DNA from: Anthoceros angustus
Taxonomy: Eukaryota; Streptophyta; Anthocerotopsida; Anthocerotales; Anthocerotaceae
Direction of reading: 5' to 3'
Assembly: GCA_010909165.1 (NCBI GenBank)
Contig: MU008176.1
Location: 1 to 64,000 of the forward strand
Length of the DNA stretch: 64,000 bases
This document shows, piece by piece, positions 12,302 through 24,378 of this stretch. A program made the translations under genes and the position numbers. Positions within the stretch are counted from its first letter, which is position 1. Every line of letters starts with the position of its first letter. The notes beneath the pieces were generated by a model. It was given only the letters and a program-made list of their open reading frames with translations. It was not told where the DNA came from and searched no databases.

Positions 12302-12548
12302 CCATGCGTTCGCCATCCATGCGCCACCCATGCGGTAACCCATCGACATGTCTTCGTCATCCATGCGCTTGGCGACGAACGCGGAAACCCATGCACATGC
12401 CTTCGCCATTCATGCGCCATCCATGCGGAAACCCATGGATAGGCCTTCGTCATTCAAGCGCCACCCATGCAGAAACCCATGGACATCACTTCGTCATCCA
12501 TGCACCACACTTGCAAAAACCAATGGCATGCCTTGGGCATCCATGCAT
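12302..12548. repeat. Minisatellite, unit about 44-50 bp, five imperfect copies
   Basis: A diverged unit recurs head to tail: a CCTTCGTCATCCATGCGCC block followed by ACCCATGCGGAAACCCATG. The copies vary in length and carry point changes (CGCCATCC, GTCATTC, GTCATCC). The array overlaps the end of the gypsy integrase relic and gives an apparent open frame that is only a translation of the repeat. Confidence 0.6.
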
Positions 12549-13490
12549 CTTGAGCAACAACTTACGTAGCCCTTGTTTGATGGTCTGAACAAGTCGTTCA
12601 GCCAAACCATCAGCTTGAGGATGGTCTCTGCTAGTGCATCGGTGATGAAATCTGATCTACACATCTTGGAATTCTCCCAGATTACAGTGCCTTGATCCGT
12701 CAAACACTCGCTTTTGACTACCAAAGCGAGAACATCTTTGCAAGAAGGTGAGAAGTGCCGGATGACTTGTCCGGTAGAGCCACAATTTATGCCCACTTGG
12801 AAAAATGTTCCACCATCACCATCACGTACACGTTGCCGCGAGGCGTCCTGGGCAAATCACCTATAAGATCGCAAGACCATCTGTAAAACAAGCCCATAAT
12901 GGGTAATGAATGCAGCTCGGCGGCTTGATGTTAAAGAAGACTTCTCATCGCCTTTATTCGCGACAAGCCACCATATCACGCACTTGAGCATACATCCCAA
13001 ACCAATGGAAATGAGGAGACAATAAGCTATATGTTCTCTTGACCCCAAAGTGGCCCATGTCAGAATGAGCACGCATGACCAAAGCTACTCGATCATGTGG
13101 TGCAGGAACGGTGACGAGCCCGTGAGACAAAGTGCGGATCAAATAGCCATCTTTCCAACGATCTGCCGCGCCGTATCGATCTCGTTGAAGTGTTGTGCAA
13201 TCAGCGAAACAATCCGTTTGAAGAAACGTCTGATGTGATCATCTTCCCATATATCACGCATGTGCCCGAAATCAGCAATAGGTTCTCCATGTCCCACACA
13301 TAGATTCCGCAAACATATTGCGGCTGTATAAGAAACTTGACCTGTGACCTCGTCATGGTCCTGCCTAGCGCACGTCTCATCCTCATCACAGAGCCGGGGA
13401 CCTCGAGATGTGAACGATGTGCAAGATGTGAAGGTTGTACAAGCGGTTGTTGCCAAAACTGAATGAATAATACAATTCAAAATGTTCACA
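12549..13490 (-). pseudogene. Ty3/gypsy integrase remnant
   Basis: Minus-strand frames give an integrase zinc-binding region (DMGHFGVKRTYSLLSPHFHW, followed by a Cys pair) and the retroviral-type core. A segment equivalent to 'GLFYRWSCDL' and the late 'AD.LAE.IL' block are visible but split over frames. The same order is seen intact at 54.85-55.42 kb (TLGHFGIKRTHHML, then DHPQADGLAEQLVQT), so this is a diverged relative. Several stops and shifts make it inactive. The 3' end runs into the minisatellite. Confidence 0.7.
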
Positions 13491-13605
13491 AAAATGTGTT
13501 TAAATACTCATGACCTAGAGTCATGTTATTTCACTTCAACTAAACATATTTAATCTAAATTAAATATATACAACCCTAAGTGTGACAGAGCTTGTTATCT
13601 TAACA
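13491..13605 (-). repeat. End of a Copia LTR with polypurine tract (Copia A)
   Basis: On the minus strand the purine tract AAGCTTGAGAGGGAG (13606-13620) precedes TGTTAAGATAACAAGC, the expected LTR start. The plus-strand view is an AT-rich LTR ending ...CTTAACA at 13605. The far edge is not resolved; 13491 is an estimate. Confidence 0.5.
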
Positions 13606-14234
13606 CTCCCTCTCAAGCTTCACGCTTAGGTATCGGTTTGTCCAAAGCAGTCTCCACAAAACAAAACAAAGCAAATAGTCCACCAGCTGCCAATGATTCT
13701 CCATGCATGAGGCGTCCTCCACTCTGTAATAGAAAACACATGTGCAGGCGTAGTTCTGTGCAGTTGAATTTGAAGAAAACTTATGAACAAACAACGAGAT
13801 AAATAACTCACATGGTTTATGCATGTAGCTTCATCCACTAAGTTATCGCTCCACAATAGCATTGAATTCATATCTTGAGTAATCACTGACCTAAGCCATC
13901 CATATGCTTATAGTGTTTTGGCTTTGAAAGTGCTTTAGTTAGAATGTCGGCCACATTATCATCTACATTCCAACAAAGCTAACCTTTGTTACCCCTCTAT
14001 CCTGACATCCACGATGTAGTGATGGGATATCTCTATATGCTTGAGTGCTTGGCGTGGGCGAGGGTTAGCAACCAAGGCAAGAGGCGACATGTTGTCGCAT
14101 GAAAATATGGGGTAGGATCACATTGTATACTTTGTCACCGCAAGAACCTCCTCTCCCATTCAGCCTCCTTGGTGGCTTCAGTGAGAGATTTATACTCTGC
14201 CTCCGTTGAAGACAAAGATATAGAGGGTTGTTTC
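13606..14234 (-). pseudogene. Copia A pol fragment (RNase H)
   Basis: A short minus-strand frame reads KQPSISLSSTEAEYKSLTEA followed by TKEAEWERRFLR, the classic Copia RNase H block. The rest of the internal region is broken. The fragment is cut at 14235 by the LTR of another Copia element (Copia B), so it is the older insertion. Confidence 0.75.
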
Positions 14235-14418
14235 TGTCGGGGATGGTGGAGCAGAAGAGAGCATGAAACTAAACATAAATTATGCATAAAAGAGAATGAA
14301 TAAAAAGTGTTGTCCAAGTGAATATAAGCCTATCCGCTAGGCTACGCACCCCTTCACTAAATAACCCAAACATAACTAACCTAGGGTAAACCTAAGCGAG
14401 TGAGGTTACCCCTCAACA
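14235..14418 (-). repeat. Copia B LTR
   Basis: About 184 bp bounded by TG (14235) and CA (14418) on the plus strand. Immediately to its right the minus strand shows a purine tract (CTTAAGGGAGGG) next to the LTR start TGTTGAGGGG. This is the 3' LTR of a minus-strand Copia element. The matching LTR is not found, because the element is truncated inside RT. Confidence 0.6.
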
Positions 14419-16249
14419 CCCTCCCTTAAGCGAGACGAGCTTAGGAGGCGTAAAGCGGGGGAGGCACAGGGGCTTGTGGCCAGTGGAGGGGGTCACAAGG
14501 CGGAGGCAGACACGTAAGAAATAACCAGCAGCACTCATCACTGCGAGGACGTGAGCTGGAGCAAAAGGAGCCTACTACAAATCTTAGCGGCCATATGCAC
14601 AGCTCCTTGTGATCGTCTTGGCGAGCAAGCGGCAGTGATCCTTGAGTGCGATGATACCGACCAAAGAAGAGGCCAGGCGCAGGGAGCAAGCACCGGCCCA
14701 AGGAGTGGGAGGTCCCACATTCGGGACTAACTTGAAAATCGGTGGTGGAAGGTCTTTGACGATATTTATCTTGAGCCGAAACCTGCGAAAGGCGTGGCTT
14801 GTCAGAATCTTGGAGATGAGGCCGGTTACTAAGGCCACTTGAGGAGGTCCAGCCCGGCGTGGGGCTGCCGATCAGAGAGGAAGAAAAAGATCACCGGCAT
14901 CCGGTGATTAAAATGTCGTGGGCTTCATCCACAGCTTACGGCATAGCAGCATGTTGTGGAGCTAACCCTCCCTGTCGTAGAACGCAGGTGCTGAAGACTA
15001 AGGAAGGGGGCCTACTAACATACATGCCGGGGCGTGAGCCTTACCGTGAAGTCCCACGATGTCCTGCAGCATATCATGTTTTGAGTCTAAAATAGGGTTG
15101 GTAGTTCATCAACCCTAGGCTCTGCATATGTTTTTGATGCTTGTCTTTAGATAGAGCCTTGGTCAAGATGTCTGCTGTATTATCATCAGTAGGCACATAG
15201 AGGATTTTAACTAGGCCCCTCTCAGCAACATCTCTGATATAGTGGTGGTGAACTTCAATGTGTTTCGTCCGAGCGTGGAAGCGGGGATTGGCAACAAGAG
15301 CAATGGCAGATTGATTATCGCAGTACAGGTGAGTAGGACCTGTTTGTGTCTGCCCAAGGTCATGGAGGAAGGACCGCTCCCATTCCACTTCTTTCGTAGC
15401 ATCCGTCAATGATTTATACTCAACTTCCATTACTTGAGGCGGTGCACAAATACATTTTCTGACTCTAATTGATGGTGGCCTGCTAGAATAAAACATATGT
15501 GGAGAGACTCTTGCGGGAGTCACTATCCGAGGCCCGATGCATCCGTGTACCCCCTCAAGCACAAGGTGAGGACTGTCCTGCGCTTATAGCATAAACCAAA
15601 GTAGTGTGTGCCTTTAAGATAGCGAAAAATTCTTTTCACAGCTGTCCAATGGGCACGTCCCGGATTGTCAAGAAATTGTGAGACGACTAAGTCACGAGTC
15701 TCGATCGATTCTTGTGAAGATCGGGCTATAACTGACAATAGGGCACATCGAGCATGTCCTGCTTATCGGAATCTGTTACAGGAGACTCGTATCTGGTAAG
15801 TTTCGTGCCTGCAGCACCTGGAGTAGGGGCTGGATGGGCCTGTCCCATGTTAAATCGATGTAGAATTTCCGCTATATACTTGTGTTGATGTATGATAAGC
15901 AGTCCCTCTGATCGAACCCTCAAGACCTGGATTCCTAAACAGAATAACAGGTCACCACTGTCAGTCATCTCAAAGGTGTTCCTTAATAGTGTCTTGACGT
16001 GTGACAGTATGGCAGGGTTACTGGCTGCAAGTATCACATCATCGACGTAGAGTGCTAGGAGAACATAGGAAGATCCATCTCGAAACACATAAACATTCGA
16101 GTCAGCTTTGCACTGTGTGAAACCCAGAGACTTCAGGGCAGTATCACATCTTTTGTACCAGCGTTCAGCACTTTGTTTAAGTCCGTACAGGCATTTGATT
16201 AACAAGCGGGTCGTGGTCGGGGTATTCCACGGTCAACGATTATAGGAAC
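14419..16249 (-). mobile_element. Copia B internal region, unit 1 (RNase H and RT parts)
   Basis: The minus strand carries a Copia RT palm fragment at 15726-16205 (CLYGLKQSAERWYKRCDTAL, then YVLLALYVDDVILAA with the YVDD catalytic box) and RNase H at 15074-15480 (VEWERSFLHDLGQ, SAIALVANPRFHARTKH, DILTKALSKD). The region from 14575 to about 16247 is repeated directly as unit 2. The RT is cut near 16205, so gag, protease and integrase are absent. Frameshifts separate the blocks. It matches the usual Copia order RT then RNase H. Confidence 0.85.
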
Positions 16250-17905
16250 TACAAATCTACATGACATGCTGGGCTCCTTGTGATCGTCTTGGCAGGAGCC
16301 CAAGCGAAGTGATCCTTGAGTGCACGATGCCAAAGAAGATAGCGCAGGCGCAAAGGGCACAAGGGCCAAGGAGGAGTGGGAGGAGTCCCACCTGATCGGG
16401 ACTAGCTTGAAAATCGGTGGCTGGAAGGTCTTTGTTTAACGTGTGTATCTTTGGGAAAACCTGCGAAAGGAGCGTGCTAAGCATCCAAGATCGGAGATGA
16501 GGCCAGTTTGCTAAGGCCACTTCAGGAGGTCCAGCGACTGTTGGGGCTGCTTAAGATACTGCAGGAGGAAGAAAAAGATCACCAGCAGCATCCAGGTGAT
16601 TAAAATGTCGTGGAGCTTCATCCACCTGGCTTACGGCATAGCAGCATGTTGTGGAGCTAACCCTCCCACGTGAACGCAGTCAAGACTAAGGAAAGGGGGC
16701 CTACTAATCATACTGGCGTGAGCCTTACCCAGTAAGTCCCTGATGCATCCAAGATATCATGTTTTGAGTCTAAAATAGGGTTGGTAGTTCATCAACCCTA
16801 GGCTCGTATATGTTTTGATGCTTGTCTTTAGATAGAGCCTTGGTCAAGATGTCTGTGCATCATCGGTAGGCACATAGAGGATTTTAACTAGGCCCCTCTC
16901 AAAGAACATCTCCGATATAGTGGTGGTGAACTTCAATGTGTTTCCGGTGGGCGGGGATTGGCAACAAGAGCAATGGCAGATTGATTATCGCAGTACAGGT
17001 GAGTAGGACCTGTTTGTGTCTGCCCAAGGTCATGGAGGAAGGACCGCTCCCATTCCACTTCTTTCGTAGCATCCGTCAATGATTTATACTCAACTTCCGT
17101 ACTTGACAGAGCAGTACTCGTCTGTTTTTTACAGCTCTAATTGATGGTGGCCTGTGCTAGAATAAAAACATATGTGGAGAGACTCTTGCGGGAGTCACTA
17201 TCCGAGGCCCAGTCTGCATCCGTGTACCCCTCAAGCACAAGGTGAGACTGTCCAGTGCGCTTATAGCATAAACCAAAGTAGTGTGTGCCTTTAAGATAGC
17301 GAAAAATTCTTTTCACAGCTGTCCAATGGGCACGTCCCGGATTGTCAAGAAATTGTGAGACAGTACTAATAGGTCTTTGCACATCGTCTCGATTCTTGTG
17401 AAGATCGAGTTTATGACGACAATAGAACTGTCGAGCATGTCATCCTTATCGGAATCATTACAGGGGCTCGTATACAGTAAGTTTCGCTGCGAGTAGTGGA
17501 TGGGCCTGTCCCATGTTAAATCGATGTAGAATTTCCGCTATATACTTGTGTTGATGTATGATAAGCGATCCTACCGATCAGAACCCTCAAGACTGGATTC
17601 CTAAGCGAATAACGAGTCACTGCTTGTCGATCATCTCAAAGGTGTTCCTTAATGTATATAGCGTGTGATGATGGCGAGATTCTTGGCTGCAAGTATCACA
17701 TCATCGACGTAGAGTGCTAGGAGAACATAGGAAGATCCATCTCGAAACACATAAACATTCGAGTCAGCTTTGCACTGTGTGAAACCCAGAGACTTCAGGG
17801 CAGTATCACATCTTTTGTACCAGCGTTCAGCACTTTGTTTAAGTCCGTACAGGCATTTGATTAACAAGCAGACGTGGTCAGGGTATTCACGGTCAACAGT
17901 TATAG
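16250..17905 (-). mobile_element. Copia B internal region, unit 2 (direct repeat of unit 1)
   Basis: This repeats 14575-16247 over its whole length, with RT at 17649-17867 and RNase H near 16770-17380. Both units start at an ACAAATCT word and stop at the same internal RT position (a TTATAGG.ACT word). Blocks longer than 60 bp are identical; differences are clusters of small indels. See the findings for the possibility that one copy is an assembly artefact. Confidence 0.8.
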
Positions 17906-18460
17906 GGACTTATCAAAATCCTGTGTCCTGACTTGTTTTTTATGTGTCAGGTCTTAGTCTCTGTGGCCACTCATGTTATTCATCATGAAAGCAGACCCCT
18001 GCACAATGTCAGCACTGAACTGAGTTTTTCCCATATGGTCCGCGTTCCTGAAGTTGAGTTGGTATTATCGAGTTCCTTGGTTGTAGTCTGGCCATGTTGG
18101 ATGATCTTTAATCTTATGGGTTTTATTCTTGGTGGGAGGCATGGGGTTTTGGTTGCAAACATACCTCCTGAAAGCAGTGGCCAAGGCATCCAGATGGATA
18201 CTAGCAGACCAATGACAGGGTGTTCTTGTGAAATTCCATATGTTGACAAGGTTGATTCTTTGGCTGTTTGTTTGTTTTCATTTCTTTTGGAGTTTCCTGA
18301 TTGTGTTCATCTTGGCAGATTCTGAATCCTTCGACTAGTGTAAGCGTATACATCCCTCATTTCAACATTGATCGGCTGAGGGAAGTCGATCACGGTGGCC
18401 CTGTGGGAGGGCATTGTGCAGAGTGAGTGTGATCAGTCATCGAGAGTTAACCGGGGAATG
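17906..18460. other. Unrecognised sequence, one possible short exon
   Basis: At 18320-18431 a good acceptor (CTTGGCAG) precedes an open stretch reading ILNPSTSVSVYIPHFNIDRL and ending at a TGA. Upstream frames are open for about 130 codons but show no known domain. I cannot assign it; it may be a broken single-copy gene or chance. Confidence 0.2.
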
Positions 18461-18702
18461 TGGCTAACACGATAATATTTGTTGGTGAATATACTGGCCG
18501 CTTTCAAACCCCGGACCAATTTGATTCATGCATCCCAAAACCCATGATTCTTAATGTTCTCGGTTTACGCATTTGGGTCTTATTCTTGTCGCGGTTTGGT
18601 CCGTTTGGACAAAATTTTGCCTCCGGTATGGTGCACGCAGGCGCATGTGTGTGGGCGGCGGCATGCGCTAAAAGAAACTCAACTTAACTAATATAAAACT
18701 AT

Positions 18703-18772
18703 AATTGGATCTCGAACTCGCGATCTATGATTCTTAGAGTTTTTACCACTTTACCAACTTTAGGAGACAACA
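18703..18772 (-). repeat. tRNA-like head of a SINE
   Basis: On the minus strand an A-box-like TTGGTAAAGTGGTAAAAAC is followed about 20 nt later by a B-box-like GCGAGTTCGAGATCC. That is the internal pol III promoter layout of a tRNA-derived SINE. The acceptor stem does not pair, so it is not a functional tRNA. The body would run left toward 18.5 kb. Confidence 0.45.
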
Positions 18773-19440
18773 AAATTTTATGATATGCAAATAACATATA
18801 TCAATGAAGGTGCCAATATGCTAGCACCCTATGCTCTTATGCTCCCTCCATAGGGGGCGCGTCCTTAAATAGGTTTTCTATGGCAGGTGCTGCGTTGCAT
18901 TAACACTAGGGCTTACAACCACTTGTCACGCACCCATGCACATTATGACTTACATATATTAGGCCACGATCGCTTGCTTGCGCAAGAGAATGAGAAAAAC
19001 ACACCACCTTTCACACTTCCGATCACGGCGACCTTGGTCGCTCACAAAGATGGTGTCCAACATACAAAAACGTATTCAATTGCTATGACCTCTGTAGAAA
19101 GATAGTCGCGGCCTACGGAGCTCGAGAATAGGGAAGAAACTTGGCGTGTCATGTCTCTCTTCTCCATTCCGATTCAAGTGAAATTTGAGATCATGAATAT
19201 TAGGGCATGGGTAATTTCAAGCAGTGCTTAGAAAACCTTTGAAATTTAAAATAATTTCCATGATTTTGAGTTCAAGTATACAAATTATTAGAATAAGGAA
19301 TTTAAACCAAACCAATCACTTTTACAACACATACTATGCTCTCATTTCATACATATATTAATATATTACCTATTCTACACAACATGAAAAGTCACATTAC
19401 CTATTTCACAAGATGCTCTCATTTCACACATGGCACAGCG
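18773..19440. other. AT-rich spacer
   Basis: Non-coding by inspection, rich in short A/T runs. Nothing is recognised between the two SINE-like heads. Confidence 0.35.
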
Positions 19441-19510
19441 CCCACCTAGAAGACTTGAACTCAAGACCTCTTATTTCCAACTTTAGGGCTTACCACTCCA
19501 TTAACTTTCC
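19441..19510 (-). repeat. Second tRNA-like SINE head
   Basis: The minus strand gives an A-box-like TTAATGGAGTGGTAAGCC and, after a spacer, a B-box-like CTTGAGTTCAAGTCTTC. The layout matches the head at 18.7 kb but the sequence differs clearly, so it is a separate, older or different family member. Confidence 0.4.
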
Positions 19511-19995
19511 ATGTACAAATAATTGAGGGACAAAGTATATATGTTGAAATGAGGCGCCGGCCTCATCCCTCATTTTTCTTCTTCTTCTTCATCATGCCCT
19601 TATGCTCCCCATGCTCCTTGTTTTTGATAGCCATGGAGAAGCCATCACGTTCGGGTTTCTTAGCCACTAGCCTAGGGTGTCTAGCATGTTGAGCGGTCAG
19701 GAGAAGCCATTACAGTTCGTAGTTTTCGGCGAAGGAAGTGTTTGTTGGACGTCCGGTCATTGCCAAAGGCCATGAATCTTGGCGCCGGCATCGGCGCCCA
19801 CGTAACCTTTGAGCATGACTTGGGCGCCGGCATGGCGCCTAGGTGTGTCACTTACGGCGTGTTTAGGGTCTTCACGCCCTCGGTTTGTACACAATGACAT
19901 CGACCGTATGCGGATTGGATGTATAGCACGCATATAGAAATAGCCGTATGCATTCCCTTGATCTTCTGCGAGATGGTCGCCCATGTTCATTTCTT
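19511..19995. other. Spacer with two GGCGCCGGC palindromic motifs
   Basis: No gene is recognised. Two short palindrome-like motifs, GGCGCCGGCATCGGCGCCC (19781) and GGGCGCCGGCATGGCGCC (19822), lie about 40 bp apart. Similar motifs recur at 57.2-57.4 and 58.96 kb. Confidence 0.4.
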
Positions 19996-21636
19996 GTTGT
20001 TTAACGAATGGCATGCACTAACGACATGGGCATCATTTCCATTGAAAACAATGGTCTACCAGAGGTCAAATCCTTCGCTCTACCATTGTAAGCCGCTAAA
20101 ATATATAAAATTCTCTCGACACCCTAATTGTGTGCCTTCTTGCGGTATGCTCAAATACACATTTCAATGCCATCGAAACCCGTTTGCGTATATTCACGTC
20201 AAAAGCCGCTTGATGTATATTCAGCCGCTTCAAATATTATCTTTGTTAGGTAGGTAGCACCTTTGGATATCGTATTGCGACATGTAGCAAATGGAAATGG
20301 AAGTGGCTTTGAGGCGGCTTCTTGAGATCTCAGTGCAGGGGTGGAGTATGATAGAAAGAAAATGGAGCATAAAAGTTTGGGCAACCAGCCCAAAAGAGCC
20401 AAGACGAACCGGTTTAATTTTTTTTGGCTAAAAGCGATTGAAGGGAGCATGTCAGAAATTTTAAGGAAGCTTGGGTTGGAGTTGTAGGATATTGTTAGGA
20501 AGCTACGGACGGATATCCCGGGAGAGAGCGGGTCGAAACGACCCCCAGGCGGGAAAGGCGGTCAGAAGATCGGTGGGGGTGGGACTCTGGCCGTGAGGGG
20601 CGTGGGGGAGAAAGGAGGCGGACTACGGCGGTGGCGGAACTACATGACAAGCTGACGAAATCTCGGCTAAAAAGGGAAATTAGAATAGAAGGGGGATATC
20701 CACTATATATGCTCATCAATAAGGGAATAAATATATAAGGTAATTAAGCGATTAATTAGAGATAGTAGGCAAAATAGGAAATAGGCAGCATAGATAGGAT
20801 TAGGATTTTGGAATGATGGGCTGATCTAGGGTTGTGCGGCCTCGGTGCAGCCATCCAAAGAAGGCAAAGTGCGTTGGGCGGCAACTTCCTCTTGAGGCGT
20901 CCTCACTCCATGTTGGAGGCCGGAGGCGTAAGGAGAAGGAGAAAAGCGGACATTACTGGCCTTGTGGAATGGGGTTTGCATCCAGAAGATGCAAGAGGCC
21001 ACATTACCCTCTGTCGTTATAGTCCTAAGATTCGATCCCAAGGGAATGGTTTTGTGCCAAGATGTTCTAAAACTATGGACTCTAGCCCTACCACGATCGA
21101 TCACTACCCCTCCTTATTCATGCCCAAATCCACCACGTGGAGACAACCACCGTAGTGGGTGGTTCAACCTGTGGCGGGCCCCGCAGTCGCCCTCGTGTCG
21201 GGTGACTATATTGTCACCGGCTTCTAGCCTTGATCCTTGGGGCTATGGACATACACACACCATGCACCCTTGGCCAGGGTGGCGATCGGATCTTTTCCGG
21301 GGTTATGCCACGACCTCGAATGCATGGCGCCTTCCGCCGCTAGTTCCCCAGTTCCGCCACTCTTCCACTCTTCGCTCATTCCCATTTCCCCCACGCACAC
21401 AATCCCTTGGCGCACTCAACTCTCCTTTGGGACCTTCCACTCCCAAATAAATCTTCTCTCCCCTCCACCTTGGGCCACAGACCCCTCTCGGGCCCTCTTG
21501 GGGACCCCTCTTGGGCCACCAGACCCCCTCTAGGAATAAAACACGCTGGGCGGCTTGGGAAGGAAGAGCAGGAAGAAAATAGTGGTGCGCGTCCGGCGAT
21601 TCGCCTCGACCCTCGCGGCAATTCCTACCTCTTCCG
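19996..21636. repeat. Tandem duplication D2, unit 1 (about 1.64 kb)
   Basis: The unit starts TTGTTTAACGAATGGCATGC and is repeated directly at 21637. It contains an AT-rich first part with a TATATAAGG stretch near 20730, then a part with mixed C/T-rich frames. No known coding domain is seen on either strand. It may be the body of a non-autonomous element. Confidence 0.7.
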
Positions 21637-23330
21637 TTGTTTAACGAATGGCATGCACTAACGACATGGGCATCATTTCCATTGAAAACAATGGTCTACA
21701 GTAGGTCAAATCCTTCGTCTACCATTGTAAGCCGCTAAAATATATAAAATTCTACGACACCCTAATTGTGTGCCTTCTTCAGGTATGCTCAAATACACAT
21801 TTCAATGCCCATCGAAACCCTGCTGCGTGATATTCACGCTAAAAGCCGCTTGATGTATATTCAGCCGCTCAAATATTATGTCGTGGTAGCACCTTTGATA
21901 TCGACAAAGATGTGATGCAAATGGAAATGGAAGTGGCTTTGAGCAGCGGCTTGCTGAGATCTCCCGAGTACGGGAATTGGAGTATGATAGAAAGAAACAG
22001 TGTGGAACGCAAAAGTTTGGGCAACCAGCCCAAAAGAGCCCGAAGACGAACCAGTTTAATTTTTTTTGGCTAAAAACGATTGAAGGGGAGCATGTCAGGA
22101 AATTTTCTGGGAAGCTTGGAGTTGGAGTTGTAGGATATTGTTAGGAAAGCTTGACATCCCAGATAGAGAATCCGGTCGAACGACCTGTGCGAGAGCGGGA
22201 AAGGCTCCAAAGATCGGGGCGCATCACCGCCGTAGGGTTGCCACCCCTCACGCCGGTAGGTCGAGAAAGGAGGCGACTATCACAGTCGCGACTACCGCGG
22301 TAGGTCACTCAAATCTCGCTAAAAGGGAAATTAGAATAGAGGGGGGATATCCACTGTATATGCTCATCAATAGGGGAATAAATATATAAGGTAATTAGAA
22401 GGCGATTAATTAGAGATAGTAGGCAAAATAGGAAATAGGCAGCATAGATAGGATTAGGATTTTGGAATGATGGGCCAGATCTAGGGTTGTGCGGCCTCCA
22501 GGTGGCAGCCATCCAAAGAAGGCAAAGTGCAGTTTGGGGCAGCGCCAACTTCCTCTTCGAGCTGAGGCGTCCTCACTCCGCGAAGAGCTGGAGCTGGAAC
22601 TGGAGCGTAAGAGGAGAAGGAGAGAAAAGCGGACATTGCGCGCTGTGGAATGGGGTTTTGCATCCGAAGATGCAAAGAGGCCACATTTACCCTCTATGTC
22701 GTTATAGTCCTAAGATTCGATCCCAAGGGAATGGTTTTGTGCCAAGATGTTCTAAAACTATGGACTCTAGCCCCACCACGATCGATCACTACCCCTCCAG
22801 ATTCGCCACCATGCCCAAATCCACCACCGTGGAGACTCAACCACCGTAGTGGCTGGTTCAACCATCGTAGCGGGTCCACCCATGCGCCTGCGGTCGCTGG
22901 GTGACTATTTGTCACCGGCTTCCGCGCACCCTTGGGGCTATGGACATACACACACCTACATGCACCCTTACTGGGCTCGGTGACCGCGATCGATCTTCCT
23001 TTATGCACCACGACTGAATGCCGCAATGTCCACTAGTTCCCTCGCTCCCACTCACTTCCACTCTTCTTCATTCCTGATTTACACGCACACACACAATCCT
23101 CATCACATTAATTAATCCTCCTTTCGGGACCTTCCACTCTAAATAAATCTTCTCTCCTCCACCTTGGGCCACAGACCCTCTCTGGGCCACACAGACTCTC
23201 TTGGGCCACATGACCTCTAGGAATAAAACACGCCTGAGGCGCACTTGGGAAGGAAGAACAGAAGAAAACACTGTCAAGGCTTTGGCGATCCGCCTCCGCC
23301 TCCCAGCCTCGCTGCACTTCCACCTCTGCC
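21637..23330. repeat. Tandem duplication D2, unit 2
   Basis: A second copy of 19996-21636, starting with the same TTGTTTAACGAATGGCATGC word and collinear throughout. Long identical stretches (for example around 22320-22480 against 20660-20820) alternate with short clusters of indels. Confidence 0.7.
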
Positions 23331-23439
23331 GGCGCCTGCCACCTTCCACCACCCATCGTGGAGCTGGCCACCCGGCCTCACCACCTGTGATCTTCCCGCC
23401 TCTTGTGACGAAGGCAAGCAGATCACACGAGTTTGAGAC

Positions 23440-24378
23440 CGGGTCTCGATCGCCTCCAACCAACCTCGCGCATTAGCTCAACAGCACCCCTACCAATCCC
23501 AATTCTAAAATTGTCCTCTTAAGAGAGACACCAAAGGGTCTCTTTCATCTAGTCCCTGCCGCCACGCCTCACCAGAACCGGCGCCACATCGCCTGCCACG
23601 CTATGCTCAGGTTTCTACATCCAAGGTCCGCCTCCTCCTCACTGGACAACCATAGCCTGCAGTTCTCCTCCATGCTCGCCTCCGCCGCTCATCTCCTCCA
23701 AAGACCACTATGAGGGTAGGCGCCAGCCCTATTCAAGGAACCACGTAAACGCCTGTGGCGGTCAAGATGTGTAGCCGAGTTTCCGCCCCTCTGTCCCAAC
23801 AACCATACACGCTAGAGTGAGCACCCACCACCATGCAGTGGCTGTGACATGAGCATCCTCATCCGACGCCGCAAAGACAATACGCCTTCCGACATGTAGG
23901 TCCTTACCTCTCCTCCTGGACAATCCTGGCCGGCCGCCGGGTTTGTGGATCTGCCTCCCATCTGCATCTTGCTTGGCTTCCCCACCTCGGTTCCTCCTTC
24001 CGCGACGGTGGTTTGGCTTAGCCACCGTGGTGGTTACTTCCCCACGGTGGTTGCTTCACTGCTACCGGATGTTGCTGCCTTCTCTGCTTACGCCTCTCTT
24101 GACTCGGCCCTAGCTTCGCCTCTCTCCCGCTTGTATCTCTCCGCCAGCCTTCTTGAATTTCTCCAGGCGCCATTGTTTCCACTGCCTCGGACTCGCGAGA
24201 CCTCATCTTGAAGCTCCTCAATTGTAGCATGCGCCTTGACCTCGATTCACTAAGGCCTCCTGCTGGGTGGACATGGCCCTTAGCCGCCTCGTGCCTTGCA
24301 TAGGGCCGCCTGACTCCGCCCCCTCCGCCACCTTGTTCTCGCCTTCCAGGCTCTCCAACTTTCCTTGAGCGAGTTTGA
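23440..24378. repeat. Tandem duplication D3, unit 1 (about 0.94 kb)
   Basis: The unit begins at a CTCCAACCAACCTCGCGC word and includes GCCCCTCTGTCCCAACAACC and GACATGAGCATCCTCATC blocks. All recur in order in unit 2. Minus-strand frames are open in patches but give no recognised domain. Confidence 0.65.

Noticed and set aside
12302-12548. CRISPR-like array of repeats
   Set aside because: Repeats are diverged, have no unique spacers of constant length, and the window is eukaryotic.
18703-18772. Genuine tRNA gene
   Set aside because: The box motifs are present but the acceptor and anticodon stems cannot be drawn.
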